This document shows, piece after piece, positions 33,895 through 46,647 of a DNA stretch of 64,000 nucleotides. The stretch is from contig OY743190.1 in the NCBI GenBank assembly GCA_963555705.1, forward strand, positions 8,283,501 to 8,347,500, in the 5' to 3' direction. Under the pieces are notes generated by a model that was not told where the DNA came from, searched no databases, and saw only the letters and a list, made by a program, of their open reading frames with translations. A program made the translations under genes and the position numbers. How positions within the stretch are numbered: position 1 is the first letter of the stretch; each line of letters starts with the position of its first letter. The DNA is from Ligustrum vulgare. Lineage: Eukaryota > Streptophyta > Magnoliopsida > Lamiales > Oleaceae.

Positions 33895-34070
33895 TAGAGC
33901 CTATTTGGTAATGTGATTTTTAGAAGTTTTTGTGATTTTTTTTTTTAATGAATGTGTGGTTTAAAAATGTTTGAAAAGTCAAAAAATATGGGCTTGACTA
34001 AGAATTGGTGGTTGAGATTGATTTTAAAAGTAAGGTGAAAAAAATCATTTTACCAAACAATTAATTTTTA
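33895..34070. mobile_element. MITE in intron 3 of RLK pseudogene C
   Basis: Ends AGCCTATTTGGTAATG and CATTTTACCAAACAATT are inverted. The interior (TTGAAAAGTCAAAAAATATGGGCTTGACT) matches the element at 9688-9860. Non-coding. The surrounding 33630-34554 is the rest of intron 3 and holds nothing else recognised. Confidence 0.6.
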
Positions 34071-34554
34071 TTGACCAAAAATCATAGGTATCTCCATGAA
34101 ATATTGGGGTGGAAATTCATGAGCAGAAAGTGTCGAGACCAAGATAAATCAAACATTGCTCTGATGGTTTTTATGAGGAATAGGTGAAATAAGTTGATTT
34201 AGATTCAAATGGTTTAGTGGATTTTATATGAAATAAAATAGAAATAGAAATATTAGAGAATAATTCAGTTGGAAGAGGAAATAAATTATTAGGAAAGATA
34301 TTGGATTGCACTTTTGTTTGTACAATAGAAAAGGCTTTTTCTTACACTACCATTGAATCCTATGGGCATATTTATAGCTTCCAATGTTGGTGTAAATTGT
34401 GGTTCATTTTCGTCATTTTAGATTATTCTTCATGTGCAAAAATTTAATGCCACAGATTTTTCTTGTTGCCCAAATTTCTCTAGTATCTTGTAGAGAGATT
34501 GGCATCATTATTTTATCAAAAACATATACCTTACATGCTTAAGTTCTAATGCAG

Positions 34555-35926
34555 GGCCTACTTGAGGATGGACGGGAAATTGCTGTCAAACGGCTTTCTA
34601 GAAATTCCCTACAAGGACTTAATGAGTTCAAGAATGAAGTTGTATAGCTGAACTACAACATCGAAACCTTGTGAAGCTTCTAGGATGCTGCATTCAAAGA
34701 AAAGAAAGTTGTTGATTTATGAATACATGCCTAATAGAAGTCTTGACATCATTCTATTTGGTAAGAAATTTTCACTTGACGATCAGCTTAATAGCACATT
34801 CTATCAGGACTACCAGTTATACTTAATGACATGACAGTAAAAATGTTTCACACACATTTTTCAAATCCCGAACCAAAACTTTTCTAATGAATTGTAATGA
34901 TAGTGTGTATAGTACAAAACTCTTTCTCGACAGATGAAGCTTCATGCTACTGTATGTTTGAAGAAATATAGATATAGTTATTGGATTTGATTTCTCATGT
35001 CCAATTATCCAACAAATATATATCCTCAGAAGCAGAGAAAAACTTTTGGCAGATCCAATGCTAAGTGCAGAACTTGATTGGCCTAAGCGCTTTCACATTA
35101 TAAATGGTATTGCTCGATGACTTTTGTATCTCCATCAGGATTCCCGTCTCAGAATCATCCATAGAGACCTCAAAGCTAGCAACATTTTGCTAGATTCTGA
35201 CATGAGCCCTAAGATATCAGACTTTGGCATGGCTAGAAGTTTTGGGGGAAATGAGACGGGAGCTAACACGAGCCGAGTAGTTGGAACATAGTAATTATCT
35301 CTTTCCCATAAAACTTGAGATTTTCCTCTATTTCTTATAACTTAATTTCATGATAAATTTTATCTTGTAGTGGCTACATGTCCCCAGAATATGCTATAGA
35401 TGGCCTATTCTCGGTGAAATCAGATGTATTTAGTTTCGTGGTTTTGGTGCTTGAGATAGTGAGTGGCAAAAGAAACAGAGGATTTTCTCATAGAAATCAC
35501 CAACACAACCTTCTTGGACATGTAAGTACAGTGTACTTATTTCTATATACTTTGTAACAAATTTGTCCTTTTAGCATTTGGATTCAAAAAGATGGTCCTT
35601 TTAACTGAGAGGGCAGGCATGGATGATGTATAAAGAAGGAAGGTCTTTGGAATTAGCCGATGCTTGCATTAGCATCTCGGGTTATATGTCTGAAGTATTG
35701 CGATCTATATATCCATGTGGGACTATTATGCGTTCAACAATGTCCACAAGACAGGCCAAACATGTCTTTGGTACTGTTCATGTTCGGCAATGAAGGTGTG
35801 CTGCCTCAAGCAAGGCAACCTGGTTTTTTTACAGAAAGAGATTTAGTGACTACTGAAAGTTCAAATAGCACAAATGCAGAAAGTTCAATCAATCAAATGA
35901 CCATTACATTGATGGAAGCACGATAA
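34555..35926 (+). pseudogene. G-type lectin RLK pseudogene C, exons 4-7
   Basis: Exon 4 (34555-34760) has the kinase Lys in EIAVKRLS. Exon 5 (35053-35290) has [11 protein letters not shown] and DFGMAR. Exon 6 (35371-35521) has GYMSPEYA and SDVFSF. Exon 7 (35617-35926) has the kinase end and tail, ending ITLMEAR. All introns keep GT/AG. Lesions: deletion and stop in exon 4 (GTATAGCT, near 34645), TGA in place of Gly in exon 5 (near 35118), and a 4-base insertion in exon 7 (near 35708). The remaining kinase motifs fit a plant RLK of the SD1 group. With 19425-21132 it forms one gene pulled apart by Copia 1. Confidence 0.88.
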
Positions 35927-36659
35927 ATAAACAAAGTACCGAAGCTGTTAATAGAGACTGAGCAGATACTAACCTATGATAACTCCACAAATAGAAACTT
36001 CTTCTGACAAATATATTAATCCACAGTGGAAGTTGTATTTGTATACGGCCTATTAGCCTCGGATTTACATGTTTCTTTGTCACTGGAACTCATAAAAAAT
36101 CCAGGTTATTTGTGCTCCTGTAAAATTGCTCTCTCTTTGTAACATGAGATTTACATATCCAAAGTCACATCCACTAGCTCCAGGTTCTTGTTTTAATTAA
36201 GTTGGAAACTTAAAAACCTTATTTTTGAAGGTTAGGAACCCAAAACTATGCTATCTGAAATGTTCGAGACAACCTGATTTTGTAAGAAAAAATTAGGTCA
36301 CAATCAAGGCATTGGGGAACTAATTAAATTTACTTTTTGGTTATTGTTTTACTATTACACAAGTTTATCAATCATTGACATGAATACAGATTAATTAACA
36401 GCATACAATTGCTTCTTCTTTTTTTTGGGGGGGGGGGGGGGGTTGAAGTTGGGATCTAGCCGACTTTCATGAAGAACAAGAATTGAACTAATCTTATCAT
36501 GCAGTATCTGAAAAAAATATATTTCTGAATTTAATCCACATTGTAGCATATTAAGTGACTGTTTCTTATATGAGTACCATAGTGTTCGACCGCTCTATCT
36601 GCCTTCTAGATCAGTTATCGTGATTGTATATGTGTTGGTCTCTGATGTACAAGTTTTTT
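35927..36659. other. Intergenic between convergent RLK relics
   Basis: Downstream region of RLK pseudogene C, holding a long T/G mononucleotide run (about 36418-36442). No gene recognised. Confidence 0.5.
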
Positions 36660-37195
36660 CATTAAAAAGAACTCCTTTCCATGAAAAATCAAGGCTCCTT
36701 GGGTTCTGGAAGAATTTCTCCCTCCTCACTTACTAACATGAAAAACACAGAGGACATTACTGGCCTGTGTTCTGCGTGTTTCTGGACTCATAATAAGCCC
36801 ACGTGTATGCATCTCTTTACTTGACATTCAACAAATGAATCTTCCAAACATTCATCTATTAGGTCCAATGCCATGTCTTCATTCCAAAGGAGCCATGCCT
36901 GCGAAAATTGCTCGAGTTAGCCAGTTTTGTTGCTAGCAAGAAACAGTAGATGCGTATTATGAATTACCAAAAGCTAACTAGGAAAGTGAAATACGATTTG
37001 TTTGCGCTACTTACATGTCCTAAAATGTTGTGATAGTGATCTAGATGTCTGAAACCACTGTTCCTTTTGCCACTCACTATCCCTAACAAGACAACTCTCA
37101 GGATGAAGACATCTGATTTTACGGAGAACTTCCAATCAATGGAATACTCTGGAGCCATATAGGCACTATCTAAAAAATTGGTTATGAGATATTCT
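36660..37195 (-). pseudogene. G-type lectin RLK relic, minus strand
   Basis: Minus-strand exon 6-like segment (about 37015-37170; [19 protein letters not shown], then VSGKRNSGF) and exon 7-like segment (about 36680-36900; ALDLIDECL, CIHVGLL, MSSVFFML, LPEPKEP). Stops replace the Cys of the LLCVQ block and the Gly of PGFF. It belongs to a different subgroup of S-domain kinases from C and D, judged by the sequence around the tail. No earlier exons are found to its right, where the plus-strand exon fragment begins. Confidence 0.8.
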
Positions 37196-37292
37196 ACAAA
37201 CAATTATATGTAAGCATTTTTTCTTACGAGAGAATCTGCCATTAATACTTGTAGAAATTAAGGTCGTCTTAGCCTAATCCAAATTTATACAG

Positions 37293-37306
37293 GCATGGAT
37301 ACTTCA
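37293..37306 (+). pseudogene. Orphan RLK exon 7, first bases
   Basis: An ACAG acceptor followed by GCATGGATACTTCA, matching the start of exon 7 in gene C (GCATGGATGATG). Copia 2 inserted here; the exon continues at 49338. Confidence 0.75.
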
Positions 37307-37968
37307 TGTTATGAATTGTAAATATAGTATCTAGCCTAATTATAGGGATTCTATTTATTTATTTTCCTCACATAGGGTTTCTATTGTTGTATAAATATGT
37401 AATGCATTATTCAATCATATTATGAGAAACTTTCCTGATTACATGGTATCAGAGCCGTAGCCAAACCCTAGCTCCACGACAGTTTCTCACTTCTTGGAGA
37501 AGCAGTGGGTTAAACCTTTGGGTCACACCTTTGGAGTGACAATTTGTCATCACCTCCGGCACAAGAAGGAGCGCCACCTTCCGATCGGCGTTCGGGCACA
37601 GTCCGGTGATCGGAAACCTAGCGACCCGGACTGAAAAATCAATTCTGACACCTCGTCTTGCATCGCCGGAGTGTGTAGCGGCCTCGGTTTGTGCCGTCGG
37701 GGCTTCCTTTGCGTCACCAGAGTCTTCGGCCACATCAGTCTACGTCGCTGAATCTGTTTTACGTCGCCGAGTCGTTGGCCGCACCTATCTGCCTCGCCGA
37801 AATCTGCATAGTCCATATCTGTGCTTGGTTTTCCTATTGTCCTCTCCAATAGTAATGCTAGGGTTCAGACAAGGTTACCACTTTCTTTCTCCCTTCTCTC
37901 TCTGTTATCTGCAAACCTTCCTTTTAAAGGTTCATTTGTTGACATTTACAAATAAAATTATTTGAGTC

Positions 37969-39302
37969 ATGGTTGATAAAAAGGCAGCAATAGTATCTGA
38001 CGTAATTCCTGTGATGTCAAAAATTACTGAACACAAGCTCAATGACTCCAATTATTTGGATTGGAGCAAAACCATTCGGTTTTATTTGAGAAGTATTGAT
38101 ATGGATGCTCATATGTCGGATGATCCACCTAAGGATGATTCTAGACAGACATGGCTAAGGGAGGATGCTCGGTTGTTTTTGCAGATAAGAAACTCGATTG
38201 ATAGTGAAGTAATTGGCTTGATCAATCATTGTGAATTTGTTAAGGAATTAATGGAATATCTGGATTTCTTATATTCTGGAAAACGGAATATTTCCCGCAT
38301 TTATGAGGTGTGCAAATCTTTTTATCGGGCAGAGAAGCAAGATAGATCTCTTATAAATTATTTTATGGATTTTAAGAAAACTTATGAAGAACTTAATATG
38401 TTATTACCATTTAGTCTTGATGTAAAGGTTCAATAAAGTCACAGGGAACAAATGGCCATCATGAGTTTTCTAGCTAGTCTTCCTTCGGAGTTTAAGACTT
38501 CTAAATCCCAAATTCTCTCTAGCCCTACAATCTCGTCCTTACAGGATGTATTTCGTAGGGTACTTCTCACAAAAGGTACTCCACATATTTAGTCTAGTGG
38601 TGCTCTTGTTAGTTGAACTAATGAGTATAAACATGGGCGACCGCATTATAGAAGTGGTAACAGAGGAGGGGGTCAAACAATGTTGATAGTCGGACACAGG
38701 ATTCAGGAGGGATTGTGTCATTATTGTCATAAGTTAGGACATATGAAGAGTGACTGTAGAAAACTCCATAATAGAACCCAGAAAACTCACTCGGCCCATA
38801 TTGCATCCACTCATGATATGTCTGAAAAATCAATTATGATCTCAGCAGATGAATTTGTCAAGTTCTCTCAGTACCAAGAATCATTAAAGTCTTCATCTTC
38901 TCCAGTCACTGCCATTGTCAAGTCAGCTAATCCAGATACATATCTTATTTCCTCATCCTCTAAATGGATCGTTAATTCTGGTGCCACAAATCATATGACG
39001 GGTAATTCTAATCTCTTCTCTACTTTTCAATCACATACGTCCACCTCTAATGTTACTTTAGTAGACGGGTCAACATCTTGTGTTCTTAGGTCTGGCACAA
39101 TTGCACCTACTCCATTGATTCCTTTATCATGTGTCCTCAATTTACCTGATTTGTCCTTTAATTTAATTTTCGTAAGTAAAATAACTCGTGCTCTTAATTG
39201 TTGCATCTCATTCTTTCCTGATTATTGCTTATTTCAGGATCTTATGACGAAGAAGATTATTGGTAAAGGACATGAAACCGGAGGTCTCTACATTCTTGAC
39301 AC
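37969..39302 (+). pseudogene. Copia 2 gag and protease
   Basis: ATG at 37969, gag with LNDSNYLDWSKTIRFYLRS, a stop at 38434, further gag (SHREQMAIMSFLASLP), a zinc knuckle CHYCHKLGHMKSDC (about 38714-38757) and a protease region at about 38970. The protease reads VNSGATNHMTG where Asp-Ser-Gly-Ala is expected, so the catalytic Asp is Asn. Several stops. The GAG-pre-integrase block follows at 39300-39500 in broken frames. Confidence 0.85.
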
Positions 39303-39509
39303 ATAGATACCAAAATCATTTGCTTGTTCTGGAGTAACAACCCCATTTGAGGCACATTGCCGGTTGGGACATCCTTCTCTTCCATTGCTAAAGAAACTTT
39401 GTCCACAGTTTAGTAGAGTGTCTTCATTAGATTGCGAATCGTGTCAGTTTTCCAAACATCATCATCTTAGCTCTAGTCCTAGAGTCAATAAAAGGGCTAG
39501 TTTTCCTTT

Positions 39510-40030
39510 TGAATTAGTTCATTAGATGTTTGGGGTCCTTGTCCAGTTACATCTAAAACTGGGTTTAAGTACTTTGTTACTTTTGTTGATGATTTTTCTC
39601 GTATGACTTGGTTATATTTAATGAAAAATCATTCTGAGTTGTTTTCTCATTTTTATGCATTTTGTGCTGAAATTAAAACTCAATTTAATGTTTCTATCCA
39701 TACATTGCGAAGTGATAATGCCAAAGAATATCTGTCAGCATCTTTCCAAACGTACATGACTCAGAATGGCATTCTTCATCAAACTTCCTGTGTTGATACC
39801 CCATCTCAAAATGGAGTAGCGGAAAGAAAGAATAGACATCTTCTTGAAACAGCAAGAGCCCTGTTATTTCAAATGAATGTCTCCAAAACCTTCTGGGCTG
39901 ATGCAATCTCCACGGCATGTTTTCTGATTAATCGCATGCCTTCATCTGTTCTTCATGGCGAGCTCCCTTTCAGTATCCTTTTTCCAGCTAAGTCCTTGTT
40001 CTCTATCGAACCTAGGATATTTGGTAGCAC
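39510..40030 (+). pseudogene. Copia 2 integrase, first part
   Basis: Contains FVTFVDDFSRMTWLYLMKNHSE, TLRSDNAKEY and QNGVAERKNRHLLETARALL of the integrase core, with the frame changing near 39600. Interrupted by Copia 3 after the RIFGST block; resumes at 45859 with the same reading. Confidence 0.85.
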
Positions 40031-40669
40031 TTGTTTGTTGGATATTGGTTAATAAAATAGATTAAAGTTTCGAGAGTTTAAAATCGATTAAAGTGACTTC
40101 GTGTCGACTTCGGCTAAATACTCAAAACCCGACCCAATCCGTTTAGGCAAAATTATGTTTGCCGCTTCGCCGCTTCGGGGCGCACAAACGGGGTTCGAAA
40201 ACCAATATCGGATGAATGAGAAATTGCGGAAACGGACAAAATATAATTCGGATTTTTGCCCGTGCGGTCACACGGTGTTAAGAACCGTGCGACCACACGT
40301 CGTTTTTATTTTCCGGTTTTCGCTAAAGCCGTGCGGCCGCACGGATTATAACCGTGCGGTCGCACGGTTGTCCGAGAAAAGGTACCTTTTGGAATTTTTG
40401 CATCTTTTGGAAGGGTTGCATGGTTTGGCTTGAACCATTCCGTCCACAACCCTTCATACTCTATAAATAGGACCCTTTGGGTGTCCTATTTGAAAACAAT
40501 TGATATGCAATACATATACTATTCACAAATTCCACCAACAATCTTAAGTCGAAATTCTTTCTATATTTGTGATAGCGACATTTGTGTTTGTTAAACTTGT
40601 GTAGTTTAACTTCTTCTTCTACCTTTCTATTTTTGATTTTGGTTGATCTTCTGTTTTACGTAAACAGAA

Positions 40670-42360
40670 ATGAATACGGTTTCTAATACCGATACTACTT
40701 TGAATAATAATTCGAATATGGGAACTTCTGAAGGAAGTATTCCTACCGGTGGGAATCCTCCTATTGTGACTACAACAAATGTGATTCCTTCGGTTGTGGC
40801 TACCCCTACCGTCGTGCATTCAAACTCCGTTTCACATGGGGAAAAGCCGAAAAAATTTGTCGGGTTGATTTCAAAAGGTGGCAACAGAAAATGTTGTTCT
40901 ATCTCACAACCCTCAACTTGGCGAAATTCTTGAATGAAGATCCTCCCGCCGTGCAAGAAGGAGAAAATAATAGGGCATCATTGATTGCCTTGGATGCGTG
41001 GAAACATTCGAATTTTCTTTGCAAGAACTACATTCTGAATGGCTTGGACAATGCTTTGTACAATGTATATTGCTCCAAGAAATCTGCAAAGGAATTATGG
41101 GAATCCTTGGAAAAGAAGTACAAGACCGAAGACGCTGGAACAAAGAAGTTCATCGTGGGGAAATTCTTGGACTACAAAATGGTAGATTCGAAGACGGTCA
41201 TCAATCAAGTGCAAGAATTGCAAGTCATACTCCATGACATTCATGCGGAGAATATGTCTCTAAGTGAATCATTTCAAGTGGCTGCGATCATCGAGAAACT
41301 TCCACCCATGCGGAAGGACTTCAAAAACTATCTCAAACATAAGCGCAAGGAGATGAATATTGAAGAACTTGTGGTCCGACTAAGAATTGAAGAAGACAAC
41401 CGGAATTCGGACAAGCGTGTTGGAAATGGCATACCACAATCAAAGGCAAATGTGGTTGAATCAAGCAACAAAGGAAAGAAGAGGAAGCACTCCGTTGAAT
41501 CTACAAAGAGGAATGAAAAGAAGTTCAAGGGAAATTGCTACAATTGTGGAAAGGCTGGACATCGTTCAGTTGATTGTCGCAAACCGAAGAAGCAAGCCCA
41601 AGCCAATATGGTCGAATTTGATGCCATATCAAATGGCATGTCCGATATGAACTTATCGGCGGTTGTTTCTGAATGCAACCTTGTTGGAAATCCCATGGAA
41701 TGGTGGGTTGATACGGGTGCAACCCGTCACATATGTGCGGATAGAGGAATGTTCACATCATATACTCCAACCGAGGGAGAAAAATTGTTTATGGGGAACT
41801 CCTCAACTTCGAAGGTAGAAGGACAAGGCAAAGTGATATTGAAGATGACGTCGGGAAAGGAACTTAGCCTTAATAATGTTCTTCACGTACCGGATATTCG
41901 CAAGAACCTTGTGTCGGGTTCTTTGTTAAGCAAAAATGGCTTTAAACTAGTCTTTGTATCGGATAAGTTTGTACTTACCAAAAATAATATGTATGTAGGC
42001 AAAGGCTATGTAAAAGATGGACTATTCAAAATGAATGTCCTAACTATTGTACCAAACAATACAAGCAATAAAACGTCATCTTCGGTTTATATTCTTGAGT
42101 CGTCTAATTTATGGCATCATAGATTAGGACATGCAAACTTTAATTCAATACGAAAGTTAATGAATTTAAGTTTACTTCCGAATATGCATTTTAATAATGG
42201 AAAATGCGAAACATGTGTAGAGGCAAAATCGGCCAAAACACCTTTTCATTCGGTTAAACGAACCACGACGCCTTTAGAACTAATTCATACGGATGTGTGT
42301 GATTTAAAGTTCGTACAAACAAGGGGTGGTAAAAAAGTACTTCATCACATTCATAGATGA
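40670..42360 (+). pseudogene. Copia 3 gag, protease and GAG-pre-integrase
   Basis: ATG at 40670 begins an Asn/Thr/Pro-rich leader. A shift near 40870 leads into the long frame 40891-42360: gag ([34 protein letters not shown]), zinc knuckle [14 protein letters not shown] (about 41537-41578), protease [12 protein letters not shown] (about 41701) and [14 protein letters not shown] shift near 42335 separates integrase. Confidence 0.9.
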
Positions 42361-43204
42361 TTGCACAAGGTACTGTTATGTATACTTGTTGAAAAGCAAG
42401 GATGAAGCGTTGGAAGTGTTTAAACACTACAAAGCCGAAGTTGAAAATCAACTTGGAAAACGAATAAAAATGATTCGTAGTGATAGAGGTGGAGAATATG
42501 TTGCACCATTTGAAGAATTTTGTGCAGAATTTGGAATCATTCATCAAACTACTGCACCATATTCACCTCAATCTAATGGAATTGCTGAACGCAAAAACCG
42601 AACTTTAAAGGAAATGATGAATGCAATGTTGGTTAGTTCGGGCTTACCTCAAAACTTGTGGGGGGAAGCCATACTTTCTGCAAATCATATCCTAAATAAA
42701 ATACCACACAAGGATAAGGTTGAATCGCCTTACGAATTATGGAAAGGTCGGAAACCTTCCTATAAATATCTTAAAGTGTGGGGGTGCTTAGCAAAAGTAC
42801 AAATACCCAAACCTAAACAAGTTAGAATTGGACCAAAGACAATTGATTGTGTCCTTATTGGATATGCAATCAATAGTAGTGCATATCGATTCTTGGTTCA
42901 TAAATCCGAAGTACTTGATGTACATGTCGGTACAATTATTGAATCAAGAAATGCGGTCTTCTTTGAAGACAATTTTCCATGTAAAGAAAAGGAAGTAAGT
43001 TCAAATAAACGAACTTATGATGACCTACATGGAAAAGACGACAATCTTCAAGTAAATGAAGAACCGAGACGTAGTAAAAGGCAACGAATTCCAAAGACAT
43101 TCGGTCCAGAATTCGTTACCAATTTACTTGAAAATGACCCAAGGACATTTGATGAAGCAATGTCCACTCCCGAAGCTCCTTTTTTGGAAAGAAGCTGTAC
43201 GTAA
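42326..43204 (+). pseudogene. Copia 3 integrase
   Basis: [47 protein letters not shown] and the LWGEAI block of the integrase core with D, D and E catalytic positions visible. C-terminal part with GYAINS and [13 protein letters not shown]. Shifted against both neighbours. Confidence 0.9.
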
Positions 43205-44676
43205 CGAAATTGAATCCATCATGAGTAACCATACTTGGGAATTGGTTGAACTCCCTCCGGGAAACAAAGCTTTAGGCTGCAAATGGATCTTCAAAAGGAA
43301 ATTGAAGTCGGATGGATCAATTGACAAATACAAGGCTAGATTAGTAGCCAAAGGGTATAGACAAAAGGAAGGATTGGATTTCTTTGATACTTATTCTCCC
43401 GTTACAAGAATTACGTCTATACGCGTCTTGATTGCAATCGCGGCATTGCATGATCTTGAAATACATCAAATGGATGTTAAAACCGCGTTTCTAAATGGTG
43501 AATTAGAAGAAGAAATCTATATGGAACAACCTGAAGGGTTTGTTGCACCAGGAAACGAAAAGAAGGTGTGTAAACTTGTGAAATCATTGTATGGATTAAA
43601 ACAAGCACCGAAGCAATGGCATGAAAAGTTTGATAAAACTATGTTGTCGAATGGCTTCAAAATCAATGAATGTGACAAATGTGTCTACATTAAAAGCACA
43701 CCTAACGAATATGTAATCGTATGCCTATACGTTGATGATATGCTAATTATGGGAAATAACTCTAAGGTCATTTCCTCGACTAAGAAAATGTTAACGAAAC
43801 ATTTTGATATGAAAGATATGGGAGTGGCGGATGTAATATTAGGGATTAAAATCTCTAAGACATCCGATGGTTTGTCATTGTCTCAATCACATTATGTTGA
43901 GACTATACTTAAGAAATTTAAGGCGTATGACGATAAACCAATTAAAACACCAGTTGATTTAGGCATACATTTGGCAAAGAATAATGGTGATCCCGTATCT
44001 CAATTGGAATATTCGCGTGTCATAGGCAGTTTGATGTACATTACCAACTGCACAAGACCGGATATAGCATACATAGTCAACAAATTGAGTAGATTCACTA
44101 GTAATCCAAGTGCTATACATTGGAAGGCACTAAACCGAGTTCTTAGATACTTAAGACACACGGTTGAATATGGATTACACTACTCAAAATATCCCGCGGT
44201 GTTAGAAGGATATACCGATGCAAATTGGATATCCGACACTAAGGATTCAAAATCCACGAGTGGTTATGTATTTACCATTGGAAGTGGAGCCGTGTCCTGG
44301 AAATCGTCTAAGCAAACATGTATAGCTCGATCCACAATGGAATCTGAGTTCATTGCGTTAGACAAAGCCGGTGAAGAAGCAGAATGGCTTCATAATTTCC
44401 TTGAAGAAATTCCATGTTGGGAAAAGCCGGTTTCTGCGAAACATACATTGCGATAATCAGTCGGCAATAGCAAGGGCACAAAATAGTATGTATAATGGTA
44501 AGTCTCGACATATCCGTCGGAGACATAATACCATTAAACAATTAATATCGAATGGTATAATCTCTATTAACTATGTGAGGTCAAAAGAGAATTTGGCTGA
44601 TCCTTTGACGAAAGGACTTGCGAGAGATCAAGTATACCATCTTTCAAGGGGAATGGGCCTAAAGCCTATTGAATAG
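43190..44676 (+). pseudogene. Copia 3 reverse transcriptase and RNase H
   Basis: RT with [47 protein letters not shown] and YVDDMLIMG; RNase H with [19 protein letters not shown] and, after a shift near 44440, [11 protein letters not shown] and LADPLTKGL. The two shifts (43190 and 44440) are the only lesions in 1.5 kb. Confidence 0.92.
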
Positions 44677-45858
44677 AATTACTATGACGGAAACCCAACC
44701 TTGTAGATTGGAGATCCCAAGATCTTGGTTCAATGGGACAACTAAGTCATAAATGATTCGGAATAAAGCACTTATTCCCATTCCTAAAAATTTTAAGTGC
44801 TATGTAAAATGTGTATAAGGATAAGTATACATATATATACTTTTAATGATTCATAACCTTGAAATGGAAAGGTATGAGATCACCTATATAAGTGTGAAGT
44901 GGGGCCGCTTCTACGAGAATTCGAGGCTTAATTCTCTTAGAGCACTTATGAAGCCAAGTGTTGTCCAGGGCCAAGATGGACACAACCATGAGAACCGAAT
45001 TGGTTAGATGAGTCATGGTGTTGGTACAGTTGTTTAGGTTTACATGAACGGCTGGATGGTTCAAGACATCGCGTTCACCAACTAGCCTAGTAAATCCGAT
45101 TGTACTCAACTAAAGAAGGTTCAAGGCCACAAGCTACCTATCTTGATGCTGTGACTTGTCGCATGTACTCCATTTGTTAGAGTCTGCATTTCATTTGCAT
45201 TGCATTTACATTGTGTTGCGCATATCGAGGAATTTCCATTCATGTGGGGGATTGTTGGATATTGGTTAATAAAATCGATTAAAGTTTCGAGAGTTTAAAA
45301 TCGATTAAAGTGACTTCGTGTCGACTTCGGCTAAATACTCAAAACCCGACCCAATCCGTTTAGGCAAAATTATGTTTGCCGCTTCGCCGCTTCGGGGCGC
45401 ACAAACGGGGTTCGACCTGCCCGGTCAGGTCGCGGGGGTCGAGGGGGCAGCGCCCCCGAAAGAGAATTTTGATTTCTCTACATGTATTGAAGGGTGTATT
45501 TGGCATCTCGAAAACCAATATCGGATGAATGAGAAATTACGGAAACGGACAAAATATATTTCGGATTTTTGCCCGTGCGGTCGCACGGTGTTAAGAACCG
45601 TGCGACCACACGTCGTTTTTATTTTCCGATTTTCGCTAAAGCCGTGCGGCCGCACGGATTATAACCGTGCGGTCGCACGATTGTCCGAGAAAAGGTACCT
45701 TTTGGAATTGGTGCATCTTTTGGAAGGGTTGCATGGTTTGGCTTGAACCATTCTGTCCACAACCCTTCATACTCTATAAATAGGACCCTTTGGGTGTCCT
45801 ATTTGAAAACAATTGATATGCAATACATATACTATTCACAAATTCCACCAACATTGTT

Positions 45859-46647
45859 TTGTTCGGGATGTCCGTCCACATGGCACCAAATTAGATCCCA
45901 AATCCTTGAAATGTATTTTCCTTGGTTACTCCCGTCTTCAAAAAGGATATCGATGCTATTGTCCTACTCTTAATGAGTATCTTGTAGCTGATGTCACTTT
46001 TCTTAAGACACACCATATTTCCCATCATCCACTCCGGAACATGAAGAGAAAGATGATGATTTATTGGTCTATACTATCACATCCTCTGAACCTGAGTCTG
46101 TACCGTCACTTAATAAGCCTCCCATTCTCCAGGTATACTCCAGACGACAAAATCCTCCTGATACATGTCCTACACCGGCTCCTTCGTCATCAGATCCAGT
46201 TTCAAGCGATGATCTTCCTATTTCTCTACGCAAAGGAACACACAAATGTACTTATCCTGTCTCTTCTTTTGTTTCTTATCGTCACTTGTCATCTTCTACT
46301 TGTAATTTTATTGCATTTCTCAACTCCATCTCTATTACCAAAACTATTCGTGAAGCCCTTTCTGATCTCGGTTGGCATTAGGAAATGATAGAGGAAATGA
46401 ATGCTTTGGATGACAATGGTACTTGGAAATTGGTCAATTTACCATCAGGGAAAAAGGCTATTGGTTGCAGGTGGGTGTTTTTCGCTAAGGTAAATCCTGA
46501 TGGGTTAGTGGCTCGATTGAAAGCCCGTCTTGTTGCTAAAGGTTACGCTCAAGCCTATGGAGTTGATTATTTTGATACTTTTTCTCCCGTTGCTAAGTTG
46601 ACATCTGTCAGATTATTTATCTCTATGGCGGCTACTCATAATTGGCC
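45859..46647 (+). pseudogene. Copia 2 integrase end and RT start
   Basis: Continues the integrase C-terminal part (LDPKSLKCIFLGYSRLQKGY) and, after frame changes near 46000-46380, RT with [35 protein letters not shown] and VAKGYAQ. Interrupted by the CACTA MITE right after a HNWP reading. Confidence 0.85.

Larger units (their letters stand above)
40036..45853 (+). mobile_element. Copia 3, full-length, nested in Copia 2
   Basis: LTRs 40036-40540 (505 bp) and 45253-45853 (601 bp), TGTTGG...CAACA, with target-site duplication TTGTT (40031-40035 and 45854-45858). The left LTR lacks a 96-base block present in the right one (about 45413-45510); otherwise they are almost identical, which indicates a young insertion. 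Polypurine stretch GTGGGGGA just before the right LTR. All domains are present but with four frame breaks. 44690-45252 is non-coding 3' sequence of the element. Confidence 0.94.

Noticed and set aside
37449..37965. Overlapping frames on both strands near 37450-37960
   Set aside because: This is the leader of Copia 2 between the primer site and gag; the frames are short and lack domains.
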